64,000 bases of DNA from Cordia subcordata (taxonomy: Eukaryota; Streptophyta; Magnoliopsida; Boraginales; Cordiaceae): assembly GCA_028554755.1 (NCBI GenBank), contig JAPTOF010000015.1, positions 992,001 to 1,056,000 on the forward strand, read 5' to 3'. Below the pieces are notes generated by a model. The model searched no databases, was not told where the DNA came from, and saw only the letters and a list, made by a program, of their open reading frames with translations. Positions 47,631 through 59,939 of the stretch are shown here, in pieces; position 1 is the first letter of the stretch, and each line of letters opens with the position of its first letter. A program made the position numbers and the translations under genes.

Positions 47631-50230
47631 TTAGTCCTTAAGCATGGATTGGCATACAAACCTTTCATGGCACAACTCAGAAGAAAAAGGAGCATGTGGT
47701 ATAAGATTAATCAAATCTTGCATATCACAATCCCTTTTAAGTACACATGAAAAAGGGGCAAACGAAAAACTCGGTACATCGAATAAAAAGGAATGCTCCA
47801 TAATGTCATGGGTCATGTAAAAATCTAAAACTCTAGGTCCCTTGTTCTTCTCCAATCCTAACCTAGCAAGCTCAATCTCCATCACTAACCATCCTATTGC
47901 CATCTTTTGATGATCAAGGGCTACCGACACCCCATGCCCATGGGTTAATGAAGCACCCCAAACATAAAGAATAGGAATAGTATGAACAAACCTGATGTGT
48001 GTCATTTGTGCATGTTTGCATCTAGTTTTTGCATGCATATTTAAGGGTGTTTAGAGTATAATTGAGTGCGCTTAGTATAAAGTTTATGCATATTTGTTAA
48101 TATTTGTACATAATGTATTTAGGTGCATAAATACTATACTAAGTGTTATATTCCATGTTTTAGGAGTGTTTTGGAAGGGTTCAAGCTTATGCGAGGAAGA
48201 AATGAGCTAACAGATGAAGACCGGAAGAAAAGAAATAAAGAAGAGATCATTCTGATCCAGACGGTCGACTTAAAAGAAGAGCCGGTCGACCTAGACGGTC
48301 GACCGGTCGCTCCAGAGAATAAAAGATTGAAGCCGGTCGAGTTCCTCAAGAAGGTCGACCGGCCAGTCCAGAGAGCATCATGATTGAAGCCGGTCGAGCC
48401 GGTCGACCGGCTGTGCGCTGAAGAAATCCATAAAACGCTCGTTTTAGTTCATTTTCAAGGGAGGAACTTTTATTTCTTAAATCCTAATAAACCCTATCCC
48501 TTTACCCACTTCACAAAACATCCTAAACTGCCATTTAAACCCCACACCAAGCTAGGATTGAAGCATTAAACAAAGATTTGAAGGATTTGTACGGATTTGG
48601 AAGTAAGAATTTAGGGAAGTTCTTCTTGTTCTTTCTCTATTTCTTGTAAATATGATGCTAGATTAGGCTAGATTTAGGGTTGATTGTTGTTGTATATTAG
48701 ATTAGGGCTTTGAATAATGGATTTGTGTAGATCTTTGGCTCTTAATACATGTTTATTTACATAAATTTATGGCATGATTCAATGTCTATGTATTGGAAAT
48801 CAAACATGTCTATGTGTTTGTTAAAATGCCTAAGCGAATATGCATGTGTTATTTATGTTTCAAATGCTCTTATCTACTTATATGGGTGATGTAGTTGTGC
48901 TTAATCTCGTGGCTTTGCTTAGTAGAGTAGGCTTTAGCTTTAAATCCAGTTAATAGGTTACATGCTATGCTTAGTCGAGTTTAGGTGTTAGTCCTTGGCT
49001 TTAAATCCAGCCAAGTGGATAAGTTAACCTAGACTAGAGTATCCCTCACCTACGTTAGTGTTGGTTAATTGAGCTTTAATGTCACGTAGTGTTTAGGTGC
49101 TAGTCCTTGGCTTTAAATCCAGCCAAGAGGATAAGTTCTAAGCACGGATTGCATAGGCTAGGAGGGATTGGCCCTTAGCTTTAAATCCAGCTAATGGGTT
49201 GAACCACTAGTATTGGTTAAGAGAGCCCCCGATCAACACAACGACAATAGAAATCCCGAGCCCTAGATAGACCTCATCTGTTATCATAGCCTAAGTCTTG
49301 TTGCAATGCAATCGCCCTAGGTCCCCTTCTTTTTTATTAGTGTTTCCTTCCTTAGTTTGGCTCCTTTAAGTTCCTCCATAGATTAGTTTTTATTTTCCTT
49401 TCTCCGAGCTCCCTTCCATCCTAAAGTAAGTACACACACGCACGTAGCTAGTTTAAGGCACCCGAGCACATGGAGACTAAACTAAGGTAGCCTCCCTGTG
49501 GATTCGACCCCGCACTTGCACACACTGTACTACACACGTCTCGTGCACTTGCGGGCTATTTAGGCTTGTGCTCAAATAGCGGTATCAAAACCCTACATGA
49601 ACGTGCTCTAAGTGGGATTGTGTAAAAATGTGCTTACTAGGGGAAAACTTAATGGAAGAAAGGAGGGAAGAATCATCAAATGAAATGGGATTAGATGGGA
49701 TGGAATAAATGGGAGAACATGAAGGAATAGACCTGGAAGAGGAATAATCAGGAATAAGGGTCATGGGCTCACTAAGAGATGGTTTGTGTTCATCCAAGAA
49801 ACAGTTCACCTCATTAAGTAATTCCTTAGTAGAGAGTTTAGAAGAAAGTTCCCATAAGGATTCATCAAAGATGCCTAAGGACTCATATATCATGATTTCT
49901 AGTTCCTCAATCTCTTCCTTAAGAGCCTTCATATATTGGTCATTTACCTTAACATTGGAATTTACGACTCCAATGGACTCGTCTAGTCTAGAATCAAAGA
50001 TGGGCATCATGCTCTTCTCATGGGTGTCTCCAAATCCACTCTAGCTAATATCTTGTCAAATGCTTCACTGAATTCATCGCTAGGGAATATCTTCTCATAA
50101 CCATATTCATCAATACAAGATTCCATCACATACACATTAAAACCTCTATTTTTATCTCTACTTTCATGATAAATCCTATGTGTACAATCATAATGGTCTA
50201 TGCCTTTCACATCAAGATCAAAAGAATTAA
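47631..50230 (-). pseudogene. Unrecognised reading frame in G2, in place of pol (split by solo LTR D2)
   Basis: On the minus strand 141 codons run from ATG 50010 to the D2 edge at 49588. A further 118 codons run from 47987 to the stop at 47631. If D2 (47993-49587) and one AAACC copy are ignored, the two parts share the same frame without a stop, giving about 259 aa. An upstream piece in another frame (50210-50007, with DEYGYEKIFPSDEFSEAFDKI) suggests the original was longer with one frameshift. Visible features are an acidic helical N-terminal half (EEIEELEIMIYESLGIFDESL), a Ser/Pro-rich middle, and a C-terminal half with LTHGHGVSVALDHQKMAIGW and MEIELARLGLEKNKGPRVLD. I recognise no RT, RNase H, integrase, envelope or other known domain. 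Confidence 0.6.
47993..49587 (+). mobile_element. Solo gypsy LTR D2 (1,595 bp), plus orientation
   Basis: It starts TGATGTGTGTCATTTGTGC and ends AATAGCGGTATCA. Flanks AAACC (47988-47992 and 49588-49592) are a perfect target duplication. It is the same family as D1, in the opposite direction. It contains at least eight GGTCGA/TCGACC copies at about 48258-48412 and four hairpin motifs (48934, 48994, 49106, 49175). Among the gypsy LTRs here its CpG sites are the least eroded, so it is probably the youngest. The 86-codon open frame at 48123-48383 lies across the GGTCGACC block and resembles no protein. Confidence 0.92.
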
Positions 50231-50289
50231 CCTCAACATGCTCATCAAACTTGTGATTATCACCACTAAAAGTAGAGGCTATGCATCCC

Positions 50290-50750
50290 TGCTGAAAGGT
50301 CTCTTAGTCAAGGCTAGCTAGGGTATCCCTAAACTTTCTCAATTCATCATTGTCAATCATGGTCTCCTCATCATGGCTTTCCACACATAGGTCTATCACC
50401 TTAATCATAAAGCAATCTTCCTTATTATCACCACTTGCACTAGCTCTATTCACCATCTTCGCAACCTTCATAGTGGACCTCAAATTCCCAAATTTAATAC
50501 CTAACAACCCCGACTTGCAATGAATGATTGCATTAGTTGTGGCAAGGAAGGGATGACCTTAAAAGACAAGTGTAGCGTACCTAGAGTTGTTACTAGATTC
50601 CATGTCTAAAACAATGAAATCTATAAGGTATACGAACTCTTCTACTTGAACCATAACATCCTCAACTACATCTCTAGGTTTGCACTCGAATCTATCAGCT
50701 AGTTGGAGTGTAACTTGTGTTGGAGACAACTTACCTAAGCCTAGCTATTG
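50290..50750 (-). pseudogene. G2 protease remnant
   Basis: The minus strand gives KFGNLRSTMKVAKMVN (about 50450-50505) and neighbouring codons matching the second half of the G1 protease at 36540-36600. The part with the active-site DLG is deleted: similarity jumps from the protease at about 50,770 to late gag. Confidence 0.65.
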
Positions 50751-50779
50751 ATAGATGGAGTAAGGAATGAGGTTAACCT

Positions 50780-51961
50780 TAATTGGTTAGATAGGGATAA
50801 GCAGGGGCGAAGAAGAAATAGGAAAGGACTTTAAGGTTAACCTCTGGTTGGGATGGTAATTTCCCAGGGTCTCTAGTGTGTTTTTGACTGGAAAGCTGCC
50901 CTAATTGTGCCTTCATCCTAGCCATTTATTGCTAATTTTGTTGAACAATCTACATCAAAAGGTCTACCCTCTTGTCATGAAAAGATTGTGGAATAGGTGT
51001 TGACTGTATAGGGAAGGCTAAGGCAGATGGTGCAGGAAGTGCCTGATGCTGTAGTGCACTAGGAAGTCTGGCTTGATTGATATCATAAAACCCTGGAGGA
51101 TTAAAGACGAGGTCTCTACTGGAGTAGGGCTTGGGGCTGGGAATGGGAAAACTCGGACTGACCCTATTTCCATGAAAACTTTGGGTTGTCACTCTAACTC
51201 GAATTGTATGTGTTTGAGTATGGGTTGTAATCCCGAAAGTACCCTTGTGTGACATAGGCTCACTCCTGAATGGACTTGGGAAATTGTGGTGTTAGGGGGC
51301 AAGCTACAGTCTCGTGAATAGACTCGGAACACAATGTACATACTTCAACTACTAATGGGGTGGAGAACGAACCTACGGGACTAGTCCTATGACTTTGTGA
51401 AGAGAGGCTCAAAGTGATGAATTAGTCTAGCTTATGTGTCAACACTTAAACCTCGGCGTACAAATCGGGAAACCCCTACCTCATGAACACCTCTTTTATT
51501 CACTTCCTGACTAGACTATCCATAGCGGTGTTTTGAAAAGAGTTCTCGGCCAACAAATCCATTTTATCCCATATGTCACTCAGTCTCAAATTGTAAAATC
51601 CACCATCGGATGTGGAATTCACTATCATTATATTTTTCTCATTCAAGCCTCTAAAGAAGTATTGTAGAAGGTCATGAATACCATATTCGTGGTTAGGGTA
51701 CTGCCTAAGAAGTTCATTAAACTGCTCCTAAGCCTCATGAAAGGTTTCTAAATCGTGTTAGGAGAAGGTCATAGAAGCCTTAAGGTCGGCAGTTTTAGCC
51801 ATGGGTAAGAACTTTTGGTAAAACCTTGATTGAAGCTTATCTTAAAATGTAATGTAGCCACTAGGTGAAGAATGATACCATGACCTAGCCTTATCGTTTT
51901 GGGAAAATGGGAACAATTTAAGGCGAATAGCTTATTGAGACACGCTGAGAAAGTGAAGAAT
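50780..51961 (-). pseudogene. G2 gag remnant
   Basis: Matches G1 gag between about 37480 and 38660 (for example RVRVTTQSFHGNRV at about 51170-51210). The gag start and the PBS are missing where LTR sequence begins at about 51,962. Frames are broken. Confidence 0.6.
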
Positions 51962-52952
51962 TGGTGTAGTCTAAGGTGCAAGAACAGGGTCGATCCTTTA
52001 GGGAGGTGAGAAATGGGGAATGAAACCTAAGTGTGTGCTCTAGAAAGCTAGAAAGAAAACAAGCTAAACTAAGAATTCTTTTTGGTGTTTTTAGATTTGA
52101 AGGCAGCTCAAAGTAAATTATACTAATTTAAACAAACTAAGGGAAACAAAAGCAAGGAAAAACAAGCTAGTAAAAGGGAATTAACACAAGCAATAGGACA
52201 ATGGGTGAAATCCACTTAATTATGGGTGATTTGGGTACTAACTTTGCTATTGGATTAACTTTGATAGTTTTGCTCTAGGAGGGGGTGCTCTAATCCAGGA
52301 ATCTAATAAACTCTCCTACAATCCTTAAAACTTGATACGGGCTTATCTTTAGGCACTAACTTCCTAGAGGCATAGCATGATCCTTATGAACTAGAGCACG
52401 AATTAGCTAATTACGTTCCTAGGTGATGGTAATTGGTGTTACCCTAGGTTCTAACGTATTGGCTGGGTTTAAAGCCAAGAACTAGGCTTTCTAAGGTCAA
52501 TTAAGCCAGCTCAACACCTACTGGTTGGTTTTAAAGCCAAAGGACACTAAACTAGACCTAATTATTAATGAAGAACCACCAATCATAGGATCACACCAGT
52601 GGGGTTTGACAATAACGCACATCATACATGTTCTCGAGCATGGTACGAATGAACATAAAGCATATTCTAGCCTTAAACACTTAGACATATTTAGGTTTTA
52701 CCAATTTAGGCATTAGAATCCAACATGTATGGCATAGAAGCAAAAATTGCTATAAGGGCACGTAAAGACACGCATAGACATGCAAAGCTACAAGACCCAC
52801 TTCATAGAATCACTATGTAAACACCTAGAGATGCTCATATAATGATTTATAAGTGTTAAATAGCAATCAAGCCTTTAAATATATATGTTCTTTCACCTAG
52901 GCATATTATCAAACACATAGATATGTATGTAAATAGCCATTGTAACATTAAA

Positions 52953-52983
<31 letters not shown>

Positions 52984-53837
52984 TAAAGCATCAAAATCTC
53001 ATAGCAAAGTAGCCTTTAATCAACCCATAATACAAGCTTCAATCACCCTTAAAAGATCCATTCTAACACAGAGAAAAATAACTACAAAAGGAGAAAGATA
53101 AACCTCACTTTCATGCTTAGCTTTGCTCTTGAAATCCTTGTCTTGATCTTGCTATTACAAGTGCTAAAACCCTAATTCCAAGCTTGGATCTAGGAGTATT
53201 TTTTATGGTTTAATGTGTGAGAAGTGGGTGAAGTAGGGTTTAGTGTGTGTATGTGTGTAATGGGTGTGAAGAATATGGGTCTAAAGATATGAAAAACAGT
53301 CTCAAGATGGCCTTAAATAGCCCTACATCACTGCAAAAGTCAGTCGCTAGGTTGGGCTCCTGGCTTTTGGAAGACGTGAATCTGGCCACATTTTGGGAGC
53401 TCTCTGATCTAGGTCAGAAGCACGGCCAAAGTGGGGGCTAGAGGTAGGGTCGGTTGATTGGCCTTGAGCTAGGGTGCGATCGACCTTGACCAGAGAGCTC
53501 CTTTCGTGCCCGATCTTCCTCGATTTCTTCATTCTTCGCTTAGTGACCCCCAAATGCGTTCTTCTTGACCTCTTCACATCCAAAACACCCTTAGCTTTGC
53601 TCCAACATCAAATTATCATCCATTTAAGTTCTCAAAACTTCCTTAATTTCTTACCAAAAACTTGAATTTAATGTGCATTAGTGTAGCATTTATGTTCTAA
53701 ACTCAACTACATACATTTGTGGCCTACTATGCACAAGTATGGTATAAATGTAACACTAACACACCTAATAAAACATAAGAACACCTCAAACGTGTATAGA
53801 AATGCCAAGCAAATACACACATAATCACAACACATCG
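51962..53837 (-). repeat. 5' LTR of G2, inner end truncated
   Basis: Pairs with 42469-44413 but lacks about the first 50-60 bases of that copy at its left end. The right end reads CAACACATCG, the usual CAACACATCA with one change, followed by the target duplication GAAAT. It contains an (AT)n run at about 52960-52983. Confidence 0.85.
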
Positions 53838-54237
53838 GAAATGGAATAGGAAATAGGATAACCAAGCTAACTAGGGGAAACAAGAAAGGAATTGAGGATT
53901 AGGGATGGCCTTCACTTGATTATGGGGGAATTATTACTCTCTAGTTAAGGGACTATTTGATGGATTTAATTTTAAGGCTGCTCTTGTCTACAATTTTAAT
54001 TAGCTGTCTTATTATCCTCGAGGCCTCGGTTCGGGTCTATCCCTAGTGAGCTTTACTCAGAGTATAGCGTGGTCCTTATGACCTAGGGTTTACAGGTTAG
54101 TTAATTAGACTTCTGGGTGATGGTGATTAAGTCTACCTTAATATCTAAAACATGGTTGGGTTTAAAGCCAAGACCTAGTCCATCTAAGGTCAATTGAACT
54201 AAGCCAAAAACCTATTAATTGGATTTAAAGCTAAAGG
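53838..54237 (-). repeat. G3 3' LTR, middle piece
   Basis: Continues the G3 LTR from G2 to C2. It contains two hairpin motifs at about 54153 and 54213 and ends in AAAGG, the target of C2. Confidence 0.78.
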
Positions 54238-55951
54238 TGTTAGGATTGTATACCCTAAAGTCCACTTTTACCTGGATATCGAGTTAGAGATTTAATGATT
54301 GTTTATGTTTATGAGCACTTCTCACATATATTTTCTCTGGTGTATATGTGTGATATATTTTGTAAAGGTTCAATGATATAGTCCAATGGCTTGGGTACAC
54401 AGTGAGACTGGACGCACATTGGGTCCAAGTCTAGTTTTGGATATGTCAAAAAGAATGTCCATAGTCAGATAGTTGTGTTGGGTACTTTACCTGGATAAGG
54501 CTATAGTGGGGGAGTCTCTCGATAAGGGTGATCTACCTAGGTTATTAGAGGGTTTTTTCGGACTTCATTTCTAGTGCGTGTCTTACGCATTAGATAGGAC
54601 CATGCCATCATATATAGATGATAAGATACTCGTTGCTTTTGAGTGACCGATACTCTTAATCTTGACTATATGTGGATGAACTAGTGAAGTTAGGGTGCAA
54701 TACTTTGATATATTATGAAGAGAGGTCTTGAATGATAAGATTGTCTGCCTCATATGTTGGGCATTACATTCTAATCAATCAAGACATACATGTACAACAT
54801 TAGAGTATATGTGCCTTCTTAGATTTGTCCTATTGGTCATCATAAATCTAGATCTAGCAATACCACCCTTTAGGGGTATATCAGTCATTTGGCTTGTGGG
54901 TCGCTTCCTAGATCAAGAGATCCATGACTATGCAGTGAGCACTTCTTAGACTGGAGATTCCATGGTTCTACATGTAGTTTTGGAGGTGATGGTGCCTTTT
55001 GACAGGCCTTGACTACGGGTAGACATAGAGGGGTATTTTAGTCATTTTGCTCGATTGGTCAAAGACAATGGTTACTCGATGTTATCGGTTTCTACTTATC
55101 TAGTAATTATCCCTGGAGTGTGCATTTAGTCTTTTGAAGGAAATAGATCGAGGTAAAAAATGGCCTTGATGTCGCCAAAGTGATGGAAAGGGCATTTTGG
55201 TCATTTTGGGAACGAAGGGTAATTGTGTCTTTTGGTCCCTTCACTAGTCATATTTCTAGTGGATGTGATTAATTGATATCATCCAATTATATGGAAGCTT
55301 TATTAAGATGTAAATTTAATAGAAAAGGAAAAAGGATTTTATCCAAGTTTTTCTTTATTAAATTTAAGAGCAACTCAATGTCCCATGGAATTAGATATTA
55401 TGGAGTAGAAAAGAGAAATGTATTTTTTTTGGTATTTTATCCATAAGGCATATTCCATTTCTAGAAAGAGTATAGTTAGAAATTTCATTATTTCTAGGAC
55501 CTTATGCAATTAGGGTTATTGTACACTATATGTAGTGAGTTTACAACATTACCTACTTGAGTCTAGCCTTGTAGAAAAATGGTTCAAGAATTTTCATGTA
55601 GCACACCAAGAACACATACTACTCCGTAAATCTTCAATTATAGCTGTCCTAAGTGCTTACTTACTACATAGGACTACATATCCTAGCTTTATAAAAGTGA
55701 TCATAGTGAAGAAGACTAATTGGGAGGTTATTTTGGGATAGATTTCACAAAGCAAAGAGGCCATCTACTTGGATCTTTAACTCCTTGAAGGTATATCACT
55801 TTATCTTCTTGGTTATAAGTTGAATTATGTTGTGTTTATATGTGCAAATAGCTTTTATTGCTTATTCTGCGACCATGTTAGATATGTCTTTCAATAATTA
55901 GTAAAAGCATGACGGTCTATGAGCTATGGTGTAGCAATCCCGACCCTAACA
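54238..55951 (+). mobile_element. Solo Ty1/copia LTR C2 (1,714 bp)
   Basis: It starts TGTTAGGATTGTATACCC and ends CCCTAACA. Flanks AAAGG (54233-54237 and 55952-55956) are a perfect target duplication. The sequence is that of the C1 LTR in the opposite orientation. No internal copia sequence accompanies it, so it is a recombination product. Confidence 0.92.
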
Positions 55952-55956
55952 AAAGG

Positions 55957-57115
55957 AAACTCAACTAAGTCCAATCATTAATTGTGCTCCATTTATCAAT
56001 ACATCACAATAGCAGGTCAAGCTTTAAAGCACAAGTTTATACATGTTCTTAAGCATGGCATTTGTGAACACATAGACTTGCTTGGATTACACCATATTGA
56101 GTAATAAGAACCAACATGTATGCCATTGAAACATGTTTTGCTATTAAGGCATATAGACATACACATTCACATGGATGAATATATAACCCACTCCATAGAT
56201 TCTTCATATAAACACATAGACATGCTTAAATAAAGATATGAAAGTGATTAATAGCAAGCAAACATCAAAATATATGTGCTATTTCATTGAGACATATCAT
56301 CAAATACATAGACATGTAAGAAAATAGCCATTCAAAACCCTAAAACAATGCATATATATTAATCCATCAGATATCACAAAACAAGTAAGTAATAGGTTAA
56401 CCCATAATACAAGTATCAATGAGCCTCTAAAGATTTACTCAACCATAGAAGAAACTAAGTGGAAAAGGAGAAAGAGAATCTTCCCTTCCATGCTTAGCTT
56501 CCTTTTTACAATCTTTGCTTCAATCTACAAGCCTCTCTTAAGCCTCTAAGCTACCTCAAAATGCTTTACTCACTGGTTTATGTGGTTGAGACAACCGGTC
56601 AACTAGCTTCTTGAAGCTTGCTTGGGTAGTTCTTCCTAGTTTGCTCCATTCAGCTTTGTTTTGATGCTGATTTGTGCTCGGTCTTTTTCTATTGTCTTGT
56701 ACTATTTCTGGGACTTTCAAAGCCAATTTTCTTCATCTTTTTATCCCAATGAACATCTTGAGACTTTGTCCATGTCCTCTGTGGCTAGAAGCTTCAAATT
56801 ATGCTCCAATTATGCTTGGTTTTGCTTGGTTGCTTTGTTCTTCACTTGGCAGCTTCCGAATGGCCTTTTCTTCACCTTTTCATCTGTAAAACATCCCTTA
56901 TTTTTCTCCAAGATCTAAGCATCTCAAATGCAAACTCCAAACATCTCTCCAAATCTCACCTAAAACACAAGATAAGTGAACTCAATTATGAACAATTAAA
57001 GCCTTATATGCACAAATATGATATAAAGCTACACTAATGTACTTTATAAAGTATAAAACACCTCATAAAAAATATAGAAATGCAAGAACAAACACCCACA
57101 AACCAAAACACATCA
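55957..57115 (-). repeat. G3 3' LTR, last piece
   Basis: Resumes after C2 and ends CACATCA at 57115, next to the polypurine tract (ACACCTCCAAACC on the plus strand). Similar to the right-hand part of LTR F. Confidence 0.8.
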
Positions 57116-58700
57116 ACACCTCCAAACCTTCCCAAGTAAGACCAAACCAAAGTTTATCTTCAAGTTGCTAAAAAGGGTTTCCAAAGGTATTGACTTGCAA
57201 TCTTATAGAATCTAAGAAGCATAAAGGGTCATTCCTTTTGTAAAAGAGGTTTCCAAGCCTTTTCTAGATCCTCCTCTCAAGCACCAGGGTTCTCATACCT
57301 CTCGGGAACTTGTCAAATAGTTAAAACCACCATAAACCTAGGATTCTAACTCACACACCCAGGATATTGATATTTCGTGTCCCCATCAACTAACATGGCC
57401 TCCCAATATGCACTTAGCCCTAAAGATACAAGGGAAAAAAGATACATCACAATGGCTCACAATTGACGCAAGAGCCTTATTCATAACACATGAAAGAACA
57501 AAGAAGATACTTGTGTCAAATTGATATTGTGTCACTTGACACTTATTCAACATACTTCACTTTTTTCATCTTTTTGTTGCGTTTTTGCTTTTTCCACTTC
57601 TCACTTTTTCTTCCACTTTTTTTTCTCAATCTTTTTTCACCTTTTTTTTTCACAATTTTGCATTTTCCTATTTTTTTTGCATTTTTCTCAATACATAAAA
57701 AAACAAAGAAAAAGAAAGGGCTAAGGCACACTAAAAGAACCAATCAAGGAAGGTGCATTTATATCAACAACTCTCTAAAAACACTTTTTCCAACCACGTT
57801 GTGAGGAAACTACAAGGTGCATTCTTAGAAGTGCTCACTCTCTGCGGTTTCCAAAAGGAGATTCTTCAAAGTCCCGACTATCCTTTCACTCTATTCATTG
57901 CCCATAATACAATCTCATCTTCTCCAATCAATTAATTCAATAAAAAGAGCCAACACTCCAATCAACAAAGAGATGAACAACACTATATGCACAAAAATAA
58001 ATTTTTTTTCCATTTTTAAGAAATTAATGTAAATCTACTGTAAACCAAGCATAAGACAAGAAAACCAAACTCCTACACCCCCAAACCTAAACTTTGCTTA
58101 TCCTCAAGCAAATAGAACAAAACACATAACAAGCAAATAAACATCACAAAGCATGTAAAGGAGGTGGGGAAAGGGTAGATAAAAATGGATAAGTAGAGAA
58201 AGGATAGGTACAACCTTATGTTTCTTTGAAGCTCTTCAATGCCAATGATTAATCATTCATCTACTAACCCTGTTTCTCAACAAATCACAAGCACTCACAA
58301 AGCACAAGATTAGTAGCATTACCATGCAAGCTTGTATTGACATGTGCAAATGATAAACAAGGTGTATTTGAAAGAGGAAACAGCACAAGGATAAGGGATC
58401 AACACTTGTAAAACCTAAAAAGAAAACAAATGAAAGAAAAATGAAAACAAAGAATGAAAATACCAAAATTAATCTAGTTACCTCTTAGTAGCACTAACCA
58501 CCATACCGTTAGTTAGGCGATCATCATTCATCATCCTTCATAAATTGGATCTTGAAGCTCAATGGTCTTTACACGAGCCATGCTTGGGTCAAATGCATGC
58601 TTCAGGCATTGTCCATTCACAGTCATCTCTCGGCCATCCTTTAAATCTTTGACCTTTATGGCTCCGAAAAGGTATGCTTCAATCACTTCATATGAACCAT
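57116..58700 (-). other. G3 3' non-coding domain
   Basis: Homologous to 31968-33550 of G1: polypurine tract, T-rich tract (about 57550-57690), AAGGCACACTAAAAGAACCA and CCTAAACTTTGCTTATCCTC. No protein similarity. Confidence 0.68.
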
Positions 58701-58712
58701 CCCATCATGACT

Positions 58713-59700
58713 TCAACTTCCTGTAAAGAGCTTCAAACGAGAATAAAACAACCAAACTCTATTAGTAGGAGAGAAAGATTTCCTAAGAATGTGCCTATCA
58801 TGTATTTTCTTCATCTTATCCTTGTAGTGCTTGGTATTCTCATATGCCTCAAACCTAAGCTCTTCCAATTTTACTAGGTCTAACTTCCTCTTCTCACCAG
58901 TTCTAGCTAAATTGATATTTAGGGTTTTGATAACCCAATATGCTCTATGCTCTAATTCAACCTGTAAATGACAAGCCTTCTCATACATTAGTCTATATGG
59001 AACATGCCAATGGGAGTCTTAAACACTGTATGATAGGCCCACAATATATCAATCAACCTAGTAGACCAATCTTTCCTATTTGGACTAACCGTCTTCTCTA
59101 GAATGGACTTAATCTCCCTATTGGACACCTCAACTTGTCCACTAGTTTGTGGGTGATATGAGGTAGTAATCTTATGCGTGACTGAATATCTTCTCAACAA
59201 AGCCTTAAGTTTCCTCTGATGAAAATGTTGACCATTATAACTAATCAAGACTTGAGAGACCCCACCTAGAAAAAATGTTCTCTCTAATGAACTTTACCAT
59301 AACCCTTGTGGTCATTAGTGCGTGTGGGCCTCAACCCATTTAGACATATAATCTATAGCTACTAAGATATATTGATACCTAAAGAAAGGTGGAAATGGAC
59401 CCACAAAGTCTATACCCCAAAAATCAAACAACTCACAAGGAAGAATAGGGGATAAAGGCATCATATCTCTCCTAAAAATGGATCTAGACTATTGACATCT
59501 AACACACCTCCGACAAAACTCCTGGCCATCTCTAAAGAATGTGGGCCAAAATAATCCACTTTGTAAGACCTTAGTTGCTATTTTCTTACCACTAAAATGA
59601 CCACCACATCCCTTTTCGTGACATATAGTAAGAATGCTATCATACTCACTCTCAGGCACGCACTGGTGAATCACCTGAATTGCATAAACCTTAAAGAGAT
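58713..59700 (-). pseudogene. G3 integrase
   Basis: HHCC domain with CHEKGCGGHFSGKK and CRRCVRCQ (59674-59489). The core follows with GIDF, VAIDYMSKWVEA and, after breaks, LISYNGQHF where LISDGG is usual, so the second catalytic Asp is lost. SGQVEVSNREIKSILE keeps the Glu. The C-terminal [15 protein letters not shown] block is at 58988-58713. Confidence 0.85.
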
Positions 59701-59939
59701 AAAGGTCCTCTTAAAAGAGTTGTCTAACCTACACATAGAACCTATCTCTTTTTCTTTTCTCCAATGGGAGGGTAAATACCCTGTGGCAAAATAATTCACT
59801 ATGTGCACAAACCATGGTGTATGGTGAGAAACTACAAACAACTGCTAATCAGGAAAAGAATCACAAAAGGGGATGGAATCACTAGAGGAATCATGTATGA
59901 GATGGGATAAATGGTTCGCAATAGAATTCTTACTACCCT

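Larger units (their letters stand above)
42469..53837 (-). mobile_element. Non-autonomous Ty3/gypsy element G2, 11.4 kb including two solo LTRs
   Basis: The LTR pair is 42469-44413 (3') and about 51962-53837 (5'). Flanks GAAAT (42464-42468) and GAAAT (53838-53842) are a perfect 5-bp target duplication, and joining them restores a G3 LTR sequence. Inside, on the minus strand, are gag pieces (about 50830-51960), a protease piece (about 50290-50750), an unrecognised reading frame, and the 3' non-coding domain. No RT, RNase H or integrase sequence is present. The inner end of the 5' LTR, the PBS and the start of gag have been deleted. Confidence 0.85.

Noticed and set aside
48123..48383. 86-codon open frame in solo LTR D2
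   Set aside because: It lies inside an LTR and translates the GGTCGACC repeat; the corresponding region of D1 is not open.
53838..57115. LTR pieces first taken as a separate truncated element
   Set aside because: With 42240-42468 added and the G2 and C2 insertions discounted, they form one LTR of normal length, so no extra element is needed.
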